Assembly (NCBI GenBank): GCA_029978085.1
Contig: JAPOJV010000015.1
Coordinates: forward strand, 1 to 36,951
Reading direction: 5' to 3'
Length of the DNA stretch: 36,951 nucleotides
Source of the DNA: a bacterium
GTDB lineage: Bacteria > Planctomycetota > Planctomycetia > Pirellulales > UBA1268
Shown here: piece after piece, positions 16,426 through 24,789 of the stretch
How the letters are laid out: every line of letters begins with the position of its first letter
How positions within the stretch are numbered: the first letter of the stretch is position 1
The notes under the pieces: model-generated
Told to the model about the DNA's origin: nothing
Seen by the model: only the letters and a program-made list of their open reading frames with translations
Database searches by the model: none
Translations under genes and position numbers: made by a program

Positions 16426-16530
16426 GTCACCTCGTCACGCCCTGACCGGAACGTAGCCCGGTCACGCCGTGACCGGAACGTAGCCCGGTCACGCCGTGAC
16501 CGGAATCATGTCACGGCGTGACATGCCTAC
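16426..16530. repeat. REP/BIME-1 locus 5: tandem CCGG units plus CATG unit
   Basis: A 27-nt unit occurs three times in tandem (16426-16452 degenerate, 16453-16479, 16480-16506). The two good units each have GTAG and a CCGG palindrome (16458-16476, 16485-16503). An inverted CATG palindrome (16507-16525) and CTAC (16527-16530) close the array. It separates two convergent genes, and the minus-strand gene takes its TAG stop from the CTAC foot. Confidence 0.92.
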
Positions 16531-17459
16531 TCCGCCGGCGCGGGCATCCAGCGGGCGGCGAGCTCGGTCTCGAAGCGGGCGGCATCGCTCCGCTCGGCGG
16601 CGTCCGCGGGCGTGCCGCGGCCGCCGGCGGCGAGCCGGGCGAGGGCGTGGCGATCCTCGGGATCAGTTCGCGGCATGCGGGAGGTGAGTCGGGCGATGCC
16701 TGCGGGATTGCGGGCCGCCGCGGCTGAGAACTGCGACACAAAGAGGCAGATCTCGCGGAGATTCGCCGCGGCCGAATGCACGATCAGCGGATGCAGCGCC
16801 CGCGTCACGATCTCGAGTCCGAGGCCATCGACGTCGAGGAAGGCGTCGATCTGCACCGCCTGCCGCTGGCGGCCGGCCATGTCGGGCTCGAGCGTCGCAT
16901 GCCGCACCACGACGAGGCACTGACCGGTGAGCCGGCGCGGTGAGAGCGAGCCGGTGTAGCCGCCACGGCCGTGGAACACGAGCACGCCTCCGTCGGCCGT
17001 GCGGTCATGGTGGAGCAGTTTCACGACGCCGACCGTGCCATAGCCATCGGCCAGCCGCCACTGCCCCTGGCCGGCAGGATCGAGCGACAGCCGGCTGATG
17101 CCGAGCACCCGCCAGACATCGACGAGCGTTTCGGGCTTGGTGAGCAGGAAGTCGAGTAGTTCGCCGTCGCAGGTGACCGTCTCGACGGGCAGCCGACGAA
17201 AAAGCGTCGTCGCCCGCAGACAGGCCTCCGCGACGTCGCGATTGGCCGCCGGCATCCGGGCGAGTGGGATCGACTGCATGGCGCGGAGACGCGATTCGCG
17301 GCTCGACGAGCCGGCCTCGGCCAGCGAGGCGTCGAGGTCGGCCGTAATCGCCGACTGTTCCGCGGCGCGGGCAGGGGAAGCCATGCCTCCGCCACACCAC
17401 ACCGCACCACCACAGGCCGCGAGCGCGAAGGCCCGCAGCAGGCTTTGTTGCTGCCTCAT
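16527..17459 (-). CDS. Exported conserved protein, function unknown
   Basis: The 310-residue protein has a signal peptide (MRQQQSLLRAFALAACGG...). The middle domain resembles a conserved planctomycete exported family (from memory): DVWRVLGISRLSLDP, a DGYGTVGVVKLLHH stretch, YTGSLSPRRLTGQCLVVVRH and a C-terminal helical SRMPRTDPEDRHALARL. I know no function for it. ATG 17457-17459 is the only start that gives a signal peptide. It is divergent from the MMPL transporter gene (233 nt apart) and convergent with the SH3 protein. The final codon and stop abut a REP foot. Confidence 0.8.
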   Translation of the reverse strand: MRQQQSLLRAFALAACGGAVWCGGGMASPARAAEQSAITADLDASLAEAGSSSRESRLRAMQSIPLARMPAANRDVAEACLRATTLFRRLPVETVTCDGELLDFLLTKPETLVDVWRVLGISRLSLDPAGQGQWRLADGYGTVGVVKLLHHDRTADGGVLVFHGRGGYTGSLSPRRLTGQCLVVVRHATLEPDMAGRQRQAVQIDAFLDVDGLGLEIVTRALHPLIVHSAAANLREICLFVSQFSAAAARNPAGIARLTSRMPRTDPEDRHALARLAAGGRGTPADAAERSDAARFETELAARWMPAPAE

Positions 17460-17507
17460 TCCCTAACCCCCCCCGAAACGTGAATCGACAGGAGAAGTGT
17501 TCGGCCT

Positions 17508-17538
17508 GGGCGGACCTTTCGGGCCAGTGAATCCGCCC
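17508..17538. promoter_or_regulatory. Inverted repeat in the divergent spacer, possible operator
   Basis: GGGCGGA (17508-17514) and TCCGCCC (17532-17538) form a 7-bp inverted repeat with a 17-nt gap, between the divergent exported-protein and MMPL genes. It could be a regulator site or chance in GC-rich DNA. Confidence 0.2.
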
Positions 17539-17692
17539 GTACGCCCCGGAAAATCCGCAGCAGATGTGGCCGGACGTTTCCCGCATTGCCCAGCCTCGCC
17601 CGGCCACCGGTGCCCTTGCTGCCGGCCTTGGCTCGGCGGCCCAGGCTCCCTACCATCCTGCCCCCGTCCATCGCCCGCCGCACCCTGGCACC

Positions 17693-20485
17693 ATGCTGCA
17701 CCTCCACGATCCCGCCACCGACGAGCCTGCTGCCGGCGAACCGCCCCGGGTGCAGCAGCAGGCTGCACGGCCGCACGGGCTGTTGGGCCGCTGCCTCGTC
17801 GCCTGGACGCGGCTCTGCCTGCGGGTACCAGTCGTGATCGTTGCCGCCGCGATCCTCTCGGCCGTGGCGGCGGGCACGTGGACCTCCCTGCATCTCGGCT
17901 ACAAGGTGAGCCGGGTCGATCTGCTCGACCCCGAGAGCGAATACAACAAGCTGTGGATCGACTACATCCGCGAGTTCGGCGAGGACGACGACGCCGTCGT
18001 CGTCGTGGAGGGCGAGTCGCGGGTTCGCGTGATCGCCGTGCTCGAGGAACTCTCGCGGGAAGCCGCCCGCAATGGCGAGCTCTTCGGCTCGGTGCTCCAC
18101 GAGGTCGATCTCTCCCGGATCCGCTCGAAGGGGCTCCACTATCTCTCGCCGACGGATCTCGCCGAGATCGACCGCTTCATCGAGGGCACGCGACCGATCC
18201 TGGAAGGGGGCTGGGCCCAGCTCAAGGTGGGCACGATGGTGGGCGGCCTCGCCGCGCAGATGGTGTCCGGCGGGTCTCCTTCCGGCCCGGTCGGCGAATC
18301 GCCCGTCTCCTTCCTCGAGCGGTACAGCGAGGCGCTGCTCACCGGCATCGAGTCGCCGCTCCGCGGCGATACGGCCGGCACGGAGTATGTGTCGCCGTGG
18401 CCCGGCATGCCCGAGTCGCTCTCCACGCTCCGCGACCTCTCGAGCGAGCACCTGCTCGCCAAGGACGGCAAACTCGGCTTCGTGCTCCTGCGGCTGGTGA
18501 AGGCCGAGGGGGGCTTCGCCGGCGCGTCGGCCGCCACCGACGAGCTGCGGCGGATCATCGCCGACGTGGCCGCGCGGCATCCCGACACCACGATCGGTCT
18601 CACCGGGCTGCCGATCATGGAAGACGACGAGATGCGGTCGAGCGCGCAGTCGATGATGTGGGCGAGCGGCCTGTCGCTCGCCGCCGTGGCCGTCGTGATC
18701 ATCGCCGGCTTCGGCGGCGTGCGGCACGCGCTGATGGCCAACGGCGTGCTCGTGATCGGGATGGCCTGGGCCTTCGGCTGGGCCACGGTCAGCGTCGGCC
18801 ACCTCAACATCCTCAGCGTCACGTTCACGGTGACGATGATCGGCGTCGGCATCGACTACGGCACGTATTACGTGGGGCGGTATCTCGAGAGCCGACGCAA
18901 GGGGCTGTCGTATGACGAGGCCCTGCTGGAGACGACCGCCGCCGTCGGCCCCGGCATCCTCACCGGCGCGATCACCACGGCGGTGGCCTTCTTCTGCGCG
19001 GCATTGACGAGCTTCGTGGGCGTGGCCGAGCTCGGCATGATCGCCGGCGGAGGCATCGTGCTCTGCTGTGCCGCCGAATTGCTCGTGCTCCCGGCCGTGA
19101 TCGCCTGGATCGACCGCGGCCGGCTCGGCCGCACGATCCCCGTGCCGGTGCCCGTGCACGAGTGGCTGGCACCCGTGGCGCGGTATCCGAAGTTCGTGGC
19201 CCTGGCCGGCATGGCCTGCACCATGGCCGTGGCGGGCGGCCTTCACGAGCTGGCCTACGACCACAACCTGCTCAACATGCAGGCCGACGGCCTCGAGAGC
19301 GTGGCCGTCGAAAAGAAGCTCCTGGAGGAGTGCGACCAGAGCGTGTGGTATGCCCTGTCGATCTCCGACTCGCGGGAGCAGCTGCTCGAGCTCAAGAAGA
19401 AGCTCGTGGCCCTGCCGAGCGTGGAGCGGGTCGACGAGATCGCGTCGCTCCTGCCGGTGGACGAGGAGCTCAAGCGGCCGCTGATCGAGCGGATTCGCAG
19501 CCGGCTCACGACGCTGCCCGAGCGGCCCCCAGAGATTCCGGTCGATCGAATTGACGCCCTTGGCGAGACGCTGGCCTGGGCCCACACCGAGGCGGCGAAG
19601 CAGCCCGGCGGTCTCCGTACCGCCTGGCATCTCGAACGCACCCGCGACACGCTCCGCCGTCTCACGCCCGAAGACTGCTACCGCGCCGTGTCCACGTTTC
19701 AGCAGCGGGCCGCCGGCGACCTGCTCAGCCGGCTGCATGCCCTGGCGAGCGTGGCCGACCCGGAGCCGCCGCAGCTGACCGACCTGCCGCCCAGCCTCGT
19801 CGACCGGTTCGTCGGCTCCAGCGGCAAGCATCTGCTCAAGATCTACGGCCGCGGCGACATCTGGAACTTCGAGGCCTTGAAGACGTTCGTGCACGAGGTG
19901 CGGAGCGTCGACCCGAAGGCCACGGGCAATCCGCTCCAGGCCTACGAGGCATCGCTCGAGATGAAGCGGAGCTACGAGCAGGCCGCGCTCTATTCGCTCG
20001 CCGTGATCGTGGTCGTGCTCTGGCTCGACTTCGGGAGCGTGGCGTACGCACTCCTCGCCATCCTGCCGCTGTTCGTCGGCATGCTGCAGATGCTCGGCCT
20101 GATGGGCCTCGTGGGCATCGATCTCAACCCGGCCAACCTGATCGGGATTCCGCTGATCCTCGGCATCGCCGTGGACTACGGCGTGCATATCATGCACGAC
20201 GCCCTCGAGCGGCCCGGCCCGTATCGGATCAGCGCCTCGACGGCCAACTCCGTGCTCGTCGACGCGCTCACGACCGTGCTCGGCTTCGGCGCGCTCATGG
20301 TGGCCAGCCACAAGGGGCTCGAAAGCCTCGGCCGGGTCCTCACGCTGGGCGTGACGACATGTACGCTCACATCCCTCGTGTTCCTCCCCGCCGTGCTCAC
20401 GATGCTGCGACGGGGGGCACCGGCAGCTGCCGCCGCCGAGACGGCTGAGGACGCCGAGGCCGACGATACACGCCTGGCGGCGTAG
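17693..20485 (+). CDS. MMPL/RND-family transporter, HpnN-like
   Basis: A 930-residue inner-membrane transporter with two repeats. Each has one membrane helix, a large periplasmic domain and a block of five helices. Characteristic pieces are GYKVSRVDLLDPESEYNKLW after the first helix, GVGIDYGTYYVGRYLESRRK in the first block, and IPLILGIAVDYGVHIMHDAL in the second block (paired Asp residues typical of proton-driven RND proteins). The HpnN branch moves hopanoids to the outer membrane, but no hopanoid gene is nearby, so the substrate is open. The frame is open upstream; I chose ATG 17693 because protein-like sequence begins there. No clear ribosome site is visible. Confidence 0.88.
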   Translation: MLHLHDPATDEPAAGEPPRVQQQAARPHGLLGRCLVAWTRLCLRVPVVIVAAAILSAVAAGTWTSLHLGYKVSRVDLLDPESEYNKLWIDYIREFGEDDDAVVVVEGESRVRVIAVLEELSREAARNGELFGSVLHEVDLSRIRSKGLHYLSPTDLAEIDRFIEGTRPILEGGWAQLKVGTMVGGLAAQMVSGGSPSGPVGESPVSFLERYSEALLTGIESPLRGDTAGTEYVSPWPGMPESLSTLRDLSSEHLLAKDGKLGFVLLRLVKAEGGFAGASAATDELRRIIADVAARHPDTTIGLTGLPIMEDDEMRSSAQSMMWASGLSLAAVAVVIIAGFGGVRHALMANGVLVIGMAWAFGWATVSVGHLNILSVTFTVTMIGVGIDYGTYYVGRYLESRRKGLSYDEALLETTAAVGPGILTGAITTAVAFFCAALTSFVGVAELGMIAGGGIVLCCAAELLVLPAVIAWIDRGRLGRTIPVPVPVHEWLAPVARYPKFVALAGMACTMAVAGGLHELAYDHNLLNMQADGLESVAVEKKLLEECDQSVWYALSISDSREQLLELKKKLVALPSVERVDEIASLLPVDEELKRPLIERIRSRLTTLPERPPEIPVDRIDALGETLAWAHTEAAKQPGGLRTAWHLERTRDTLRRLTPEDCYRAVSTFQQRAAGDLLSRLHALASVADPEPPQLTDLPPSLVDRFVGSSGKHLLKIYGRGDIWNFEALKTFVHEVRSVDPKATGNPLQAYEASLEMKRSYEQAALYSLAVIVVVLWLDFGSVAYALLAILPLFVGMLQMLGLMGLVGIDLNPANLIGIPLILGIAVDYGVHIMHDALERPGPYRISASTANSVLVDALTTVLGFGALMVASHKGLESLGRVLTLGVTTCTLTSLVFLPAVLTMLRRGAPAAAAAETAEDAEADDTRLAA

Positions 20486-20512
20486 CGGGACTCCGTTGAC
20501 CCGTCATTCAAC

Positions 20513-20564
20513 GTAGCCCGGTCACGCCGTGACCGGAATGCAAGTCACGGCGTGACTTGGCTAC
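20513..20564. repeat. REP/BIME-1 locus 6 (CCGG unit + CAAG unit)
   Basis: GTAG 20513-20516, CCGG palindrome 20518-20536, inverted CAAG palindrome 20541-20559, CTAC 20561-20564. It lies between two co-directional genes. Confidence 0.92.
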
Positions 20565-20640
20565 CGTAGCCCTCCCAACTCGGGTTGTCTCGCCGCGGGG
20601 AGATCTGTATCCACCCCGTTCCCGATCCCCGAGGTGCCCC

Positions 20641-21282
20641 ATGCTGTCTGCGCGAATCATTCGAGTGTGCGTGTTTTCCTGTGCGGCGGCGCTGGCCGCG
20701 GTCGCCCATGCACAGCCGCCCGCGCGGGGCGTGAACATCGTGCTCGAGGACCAGTTTCGGAACTCGCGGGCCACGGAGCAGCTCCGCGGCCACGTGGTGG
20801 TGCTCGTCTATGCCGACCGCCACGGTGCCGAAAAGGCGCTCGATATCGGCCGGCGGCTTCACCTGCGGTTCCATCCGACCGCCGATGGCGCCGAGGCCAC
20901 GGAGTGGTCGCGGCAGCCGGTGGTGGCCCCGCCAGGCTGGCCGGTCGGTGCGGCGGTGCCCGACGTGCATGTCGTGCCGGTGGCCTGCGTGCCCGAGGTG
21001 CCGAAGCCGCTCCACGGCGTCGCCCGGTCGCGGCTCCGCAAGGAGTCACCGCACGTGTCGGTGTGGCTCGACTTCAACGACGTGCTGCGTGAGCAGTTTG
21101 GGGCCACGCCCGGCGAGCCCAACATCGCGGTCATCGACACCAGCGGCCAGCCGCATGGCACCATGGCGGGCGTCGTGGACGGCAAGCGATTCGAGGATCT
21201 CATCGGCGTGATCGACCAGCTCCGGCTGCGGGCCCGGCCCGACGTGCGTTCCGCCGTCGTTCCCGTCAGCGGCGTGCAGTAG
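20641..21282 (+). CDS. Small exported protein, possibly thioredoxin-fold
   Basis: The 213-residue protein has a signal peptide (about 1-24). A LRGHVVVLVYADRHGAEKAL stretch resembles the first strand and helix of thioredoxin-like folds, and IAVIDTSGQPHGTMAG resembles the later strand. There is no CxxC where one would expect it (DRHG instead), so a redox role is unlikely. GAGG lies 6-7 nt before ATG 20641. The fold assignment is tentative. The stop TAG lies in a truncated REP foot (21279-21282). Confidence 0.7.
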   Translation: MLSARIIRVCVFSCAAALAAVAHAQPPARGVNIVLEDQFRNSRATEQLRGHVVVLVYADRHGAEKALDIGRRLHLRFHPTADGAEATEWSRQPVVAPPGWPVGAAVPDVHVVPVACVPEVPKPLHGVARSRLRKESPHVSVWLDFNDVLREQFGATPGEPNIAVIDTSGQPHGTMAGVVDGKRFEDLIGVIDQLRLRARPDVRSAVVPVSGVQ

Positions 21283-21343
21283 CCCGGTCATGTAGCCCGG
21301 TCACGCTGTGACCGGAATGCAAGTCACGGCGTGACTTGCCCAC
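21279..21343. repeat. REP/BIME-1 locus 7 (partial + CCGG unit + CAAG unit)
   Basis: A truncated copy, GTAGCCCGGTCA (21279-21290), is followed by a full unit: GTAG 21292-21295 and CCGG palindrome 21297-21315 with one central change. An inverted CAAG palindrome 21320-21338 ends in CCAC 21340-21343. The truncated copy provides the stop codon of the upstream gene. Confidence 0.9.
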
Positions 21344-21350
21344 GGATGCG

Positions 21351-22328
21351 CTACCGCGAGCGTTCTTTGAGGCGGCGGCTGGCCCGAGTCAGCGTGTCGC
21401 GCTCGTCAGGCGTGAGGCTCGAGGCGCCAGAGCGGCTGATCTTCGCAAGAATCCGGTCCACGGACTGCTGCAACGTCTCGTCGTCTTCGTCGTCGGTCTG
21501 CGGCCGTCGCCGAGGGCTGTCATCATCGGGCCGGACGACTCGCATCCGCGTCCGCCGCCAGAGCCGCGACGGAATTTCGAGCAGGCCGGTGAGGTCCCAG
21601 CCGCGCCAGGCATAGAGGGCACCGAACGTCGCGCCGGCCAGGTGGGCGACGTGGGCCACGTTGCCGCCACCGGTCGTGGCTCCCTGCAGATCGGAGAGGA
21701 AGTAGAGCACCCCAAGTGCCCAGGCCGGCACCGGCAGCACGCCCCAGAGCAGGAGCGTCTGCCGCGGGAAGTACCAGATGAAGACGGCGAGCACCGCCAT
21801 CACGCCGCCCGAGGCGCCGACGAGCCGGCCCCCTTGGCCGCCGAACTGCGCGGCCACCACCCAGGCGATGCCCGCGACGATGATCGCCGTGCAATAAAAC
21901 CGGAGGAACTCCGCGCGGCCCGTGATCCCCTCGACCTCGCGGCCGAAGAACCAGAGCGTGAGCATGTTGAAGAGCAGGTGGAGCGGCGAAAACGGACCGG
22001 GAAACTGCAGGCTCGGGCCGTCGTGCAGGAAGCCGTAGGTGAGCAGCTGCCAGAAATGGGTGGCCAGGTGTCGCGGCAGGTCGGAGTCGAGGCAGAGTGC
22101 GTCGTTGAGCGAGAACTCCAGCGGCACCACCTCGCGGACGAGGTTGCCGCAGAGGATGAAATTGAGCAGCCAGGCCGCGATGTTGATCGCGATCACGATG
22201 CCCACGCCCGTCCATTCGGCGAGTGGGGCCGGGCGGTCGCTGCGGTAGTAGCCGCGGTCGAGATAGGCCATGGGGCTGCAGGCGACGGGGACGGGACCAG
22301 GAATGGGACCAGGAATGTGAACCGGCAT
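21351..22328 (-). CDS. Rhomboid-family intramembrane serine protease
   Basis: A 325-residue membrane protein that cleaves transmembrane substrates. It shows HLLFNMLTLWFFG (the HxxxN motif, about 117-129), the nucleophile motif GASGG with Ser173, and the catalytic His in AHVAHLAGATFGALYAW (His226 or His229), so it should be active. Six or so helices span about 40-245. The soluble tail ends with VDRILAKISRSGASSLTPDE, a motif common at the C-termini of such rhomboids. ATG 22328 is used; ATG 22271 (306 residues) is equally possible, because the extra N-terminus is only a Pro/Gly repeat from a duplicated 12-nt unit. It is divergent from the oxidoreductase. Confidence 0.9.
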   Translation of the reverse strand: MPVHIPGPIPGPVPVACSPMAYLDRGYYRSDRPAPLAEWTGVGIVIAINIAAWLLNFILCGNLVREVVPLEFSLNDALCLDSDLPRHLATHFWQLLTYGFLHDGPSLQFPGPFSPLHLLFNMLTLWFFGREVEGITGRAEFLRFYCTAIIVAGIAWVVAAQFGGQGGRLVGASGGVMAVLAVFIWYFPRQTLLLWGVLPVPAWALGVLYFLSDLQGATTGGGNVAHVAHLAGATFGALYAWRGWDLTGLLEIPSRLWRRTRMRVVRPDDDSPRRRPQTDDEDDETLQQSVDRILAKISRSGASSLTPDERDTLTRASRRLKERSR

Positions 22329-22438
22329 CGGGGCGTGGCTGCTGCCGCGGGCGTGGCGAGTCTGGTAGAGTGCCGCCCGTCGGCGGCGGTCGGCGCCGCG
22401 ACCAATCCAGCATACACGGCCAACACGGGGTGACGACG

Positions 22439-23635
22439 ATGGCGACCAACGGGGCGCTCGGCAGGAAGCTGCGGATGGGGATCGTAGGGGGCGGACAGGG
22501 CTCGTTCATCGGACGGGTTCACGTAACCGCCGCCGTGCTCGACAACCGGGCCGCCCTCGTGGCCGGCGCGTTTTCCAGCGACGCCGCCCGCTCGAAGGCG
22601 AGCGCCGCCGACTACGACGTGCCCGAGAACCGGGCCTACGGCTCCTACACGGAGATGTTCGAGAAGGAGCAGGCCCTGCCGGCCGGCGAGCGGATCGACT
22701 TCGTGTCGGTCGCCACCCCCAACCACATGCATTTTCCGGTCGCCAAGGCGGCGCTCGAGGCCGGCTTCCACGTCGTCTGCGACAAGCCGCTCACGCTCAC
22801 GCTCGCCGAAGCCGAGGCGCTGGCGAAGGTGGTGGCCGGCTCGAAGAGCGTGTTCGTGGTCACCCACAACTACACCGGCTACCCGCTCGTGCGGCAGGCG
22901 CGGGAGATGATCCTCTCGGGCCAGCTTGGCGAGATCCAGGCGATCCGTGCCGAATACATCCAGGGCTGGCTGCGGACGCGGCTCGAGAGCGAAGGGCAGA
23001 AGCAGGCCGCCTGGCGGACCGACCCCACGAAGAGCGGCGCTGCCGGCTGCTTCGGCGACATCGGCACCCACGCCTACAACCTCGGCCGTTACATGACCGG
23101 CCTGCTTCCCGAAAAGATCAGCGCGAACCTCAAGATCTTCGTGCCCGACCGCTCGCTCGACGACTACGGCCACGCCGTGATCCGCTACGAGAACGGGGCG
23201 CTCGGCACGGTGACGGCCTCGCAGATCAGCCACGGCCGTGAGAATGACGTGCGGATCCAGATCGACGGCACACTGGGCAGCCTGGAGTGGCACCAGGAGG
23301 AGCCCAACAAGATGATCGTCCGCCACAACGGCAAGCCGCACGCCATCTACACCCGTGACCCCAACGCCCCGTTCATGAACGGCTCGGGCAAGGCCGCCTG
23401 CCGGCTGCCGTCGGGCCATCCCGAGGCCTTCTTCGAGGCCTTCGCCAACGTCTACCGGGCCGGCTTCGACGCCATGGTAGAGGCGGCCACGGGCGGCTCG
23501 CCCGAACGCAAGGACACCGTCTATCCCAACATCCACGACGGCGTGGAGGGGATGTACTTCATCGAGCAGTCGGTCGCGTCGAGTAAGGCCGACGGGGCAT
23601 GGCTCCCGCTGAAGCATCCGCTGGCACGTCGGTAG
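22439..23635 (+). CDS. Gfo/Idh/MocA-family NAD(P)-dependent oxidoreductase
   Basis: A 398-residue cytoplasmic oxidoreductase, probably acting on a sugar or inositol derivative. The Rossmann motif is [16 protein letters not shown] (13-28). The family signature [16 protein letters not shown] with the conserved Lys of the EKP-like motif is at about 115. The C-terminal domain carries [12 protein letters not shown] with the GxxxDIGxH motif. The length and domain order fit the family. ATG 22439 directly precedes the Rossmann fold. The substrate is not determinable. A repeat element begins about 27 nt after its stop. Confidence 0.9.
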   Translation: MATNGALGRKLRMGIVGGGQGSFIGRVHVTAAVLDNRAALVAGAFSSDAARSKASAADYDVPENRAYGSYTEMFEKEQALPAGERIDFVSVATPNHMHFPVAKAALEAGFHVVCDKPLTLTLAEAEALAKVVAGSKSVFVVTHNYTGYPLVRQAREMILSGQLGEIQAIRAEYIQGWLRTRLESEGQKQAAWRTDPTKSGAAGCFGDIGTHAYNLGRYMTGLLPEKISANLKIFVPDRSLDDYGHAVIRYENGALGTVTASQISHGRENDVRIQIDGTLGSLEWHQEEPNKMIVRHNGKPHAIYTRDPNAPFMNGSGKAACRLPSGHPEAFFEAFANVYRAGFDAMVEAATGGSPERKDTVYPNIHDGVEGMYFIEQSVASSKADGAWLPLKHPLARR

Positions 23636-23662
23636 AGGGACGTCCTAAAACCTTGGTGCGCC

Positions 23663-23767
23663 GGCTCGGGGGCCGGTACAAGTCGCCGCTTCGCGGTCTT
23701 TCAGATCCTCGCGGGACCTCGAAGACTCGGTCCAAATGCTCGTCGAGCTTGCACCGGCCCCCGAGCC
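23663..23767 (+). repeat. Structured repeat element A, copy 1
   Basis: Two arms of 20 nt (23663-23682 and 23748-23767) pair at 19 of 20 positions. Inside are the conserved blocks shared with the other copies: CTCGCGG near the left and GCTCGTCGAGCTT at the right, with a GGACC/GGTCC hairpin between. This copy has an extra insertion of about 22 nt after AAGTC that itself forms a small CCGC/GCGG hairpin. Confidence 0.8.
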
Positions 23768-23813
23768 TCCCGGTGTGGGGTGTGTGACTGGTGTTCCTGC
23801 ACGTGAAACGGAG

Positions 23814-23933
23814 GCGGCGGAATCGGCGGAAGCTCGACGAGCATTGAAGATCGCGACCTTCTGGGGATTGAACTGCGGCAGGTCGTGGAAGGAGCGAGCT
23901 TCACCGCGAGGAGACTTCTGCCGTTTCGCCGCC
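23814..23933 (-). repeat. Structured repeat element B, copy 1
   Basis: Reads on the minus strand. The outer arms 23914-23933 and 23814-23834 pair (GGCGGC with GCCGCC plus further imperfect pairs). The conserved blocks AAGTCTCCTCGCGG and GCTCGTCGAGCTT flank an inner part with a GACC/GGTC hairpin and a TGAAG/CTTCA pairing. It is a diverged reverse-complement relative of 34234-34346. Confidence 0.8.
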
Positions 23934-23972
23934 GGACCACGCTGAACGAGATCACCTACCCTGGAGCCGAAC

Positions 23973-24785
23973 ATGGCCACTGCTGATACGAAGTATTTTG
24001 TGTTCGACATCGAGAGTGTGGCCGACGGGGCGCTCGTGTCGCGGTTGCGGTATCCGGGGGAGGAACTCGCGCCGGAGAAGGCGATCGCTCGGTATCGCGG
24101 GGAGCTGCAGGCCGAGAACGGGAAGGACTTCATCCCTTACACGTTTCAGGTGCCCTGCTCGCTCGTCATCGCCAAGCTCGGCAAGGACCTGGCCCTCCAG
24201 GACCTCGTGGCGCTTGACGAGAAGGAGTCGCGGCCGCACGAGATCGTGCGGAAGTTCTGGGAGGGTTGGCGGCGGTATCACCGGCCGCGACTGGTGTCGT
24301 TCAACGGCCGCGGGTTCGACATGCCGCTCCTGGAGCTCTGCGCCTTCCGCTACGGCATCCAGATTCCCGACTGGTTCGCCGAGGACGCGCGGAACTTCGA
24401 CCAGCCGCGGTATCGCTACAACACCGCCGCCCACTTCGACCTGCACGAGTGGCTGACGAACTCGGGCGCGTCGCGATTCAACGGCGGGCTCTCGCTGGCG
24501 GCCAACCTGATCGGCAAGCCGGGCAAGATGGAGGTGGCGGGCCACATGGTGCAGGAGCTGTGGGACGCGGGCAGGACCGCGGAGATCCACGACTACTGCC
24601 GCAGCGACGTGCTCGACACCTACTTCGTGTTTCTGCGATCGCGGGTGGTGGCCGGCGACATCGACCTCAAGCGGGAGCATGCCCTGATCGAGCAGGCCCG
24701 CGAGTGGATCGAGGCCAAGGCGGGCGAGTGCCCCGGCCTCGCCCGCTACCTCGCCGCCTGGGGCGAGTGGAAGAGCCCGTGGTGA
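23973..24785 (+). CDS. Predicted 3'-5' exonuclease of the PolB-like family
   Basis: A 270-residue DnaQ-like nuclease. Exo I is FVFDIESVADG with the catalytic Asp-Glu pair (about 11-13). Exo II is LVSFNGRGFDMPLLEL with Asp near 116. Exo III is IHDYCRSDVLDTYFVFLR, where Tyr and Asp match the YxxxD motif. It corresponds to the stand-alone PolB exonuclease-like family, whose role is probably in DNA repair or nucleic acid trimming. GGAG lies 6 nt before ATG 23973. The C-terminus is convergent with and only 4 nt from the Lys-rich small protein gene. Confidence 0.88.
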   Translation: MATADTKYFVFDIESVADGALVSRLRYPGEELAPEKAIARYRGELQAENGKDFIPYTFQVPCSLVIAKLGKDLALQDLVALDEKESRPHEIVRKFWEGWRRYHRPRLVSFNGRGFDMPLLELCAFRYGIQIPDWFAEDARNFDQPRYRYNTAAHFDLHEWLTNSGASRFNGGLSLAANLIGKPGKMEVAGHMVQELWDAGRTAEIHDYCRSDVLDTYFVFLRSRVVAGDIDLKREHALIEQAREWIEAKAGECPGLARYLAAWGEWKSPW

Positions 24786-24789
24786 GCCG

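Larger units (their letters stand above)
23636..23972. other. Gene-free region filled by two structured repeat elements
   Basis: These 337 nt contain element A1 (23663-23767) and element B1 (23814-23933), arranged tail to tail. Their flanks carry no gene. The short translated frames here are artefacts. Confidence 0.75.

Noticed and set aside
17456-20311. Minus-strand frame of 951 codons opposite the MMPL gene
   Set aside because: Same reason: composition is that of an antisense shadow, and the plus strand encodes a recognisable transporter.
4987-21343. Could the regularly repeated palindromes be a CRISPR array?
   Set aside because: The copies are spread over 16 kb at separate intergenic sites, without spacers of uniform size and without cas genes.
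23641-23945. Short frames in the repeat region as hypothetical proteins
   Set aside because: They read through the structured repeat copies in differing frames, and the sequence changes between copies follow base pairing, not codons.
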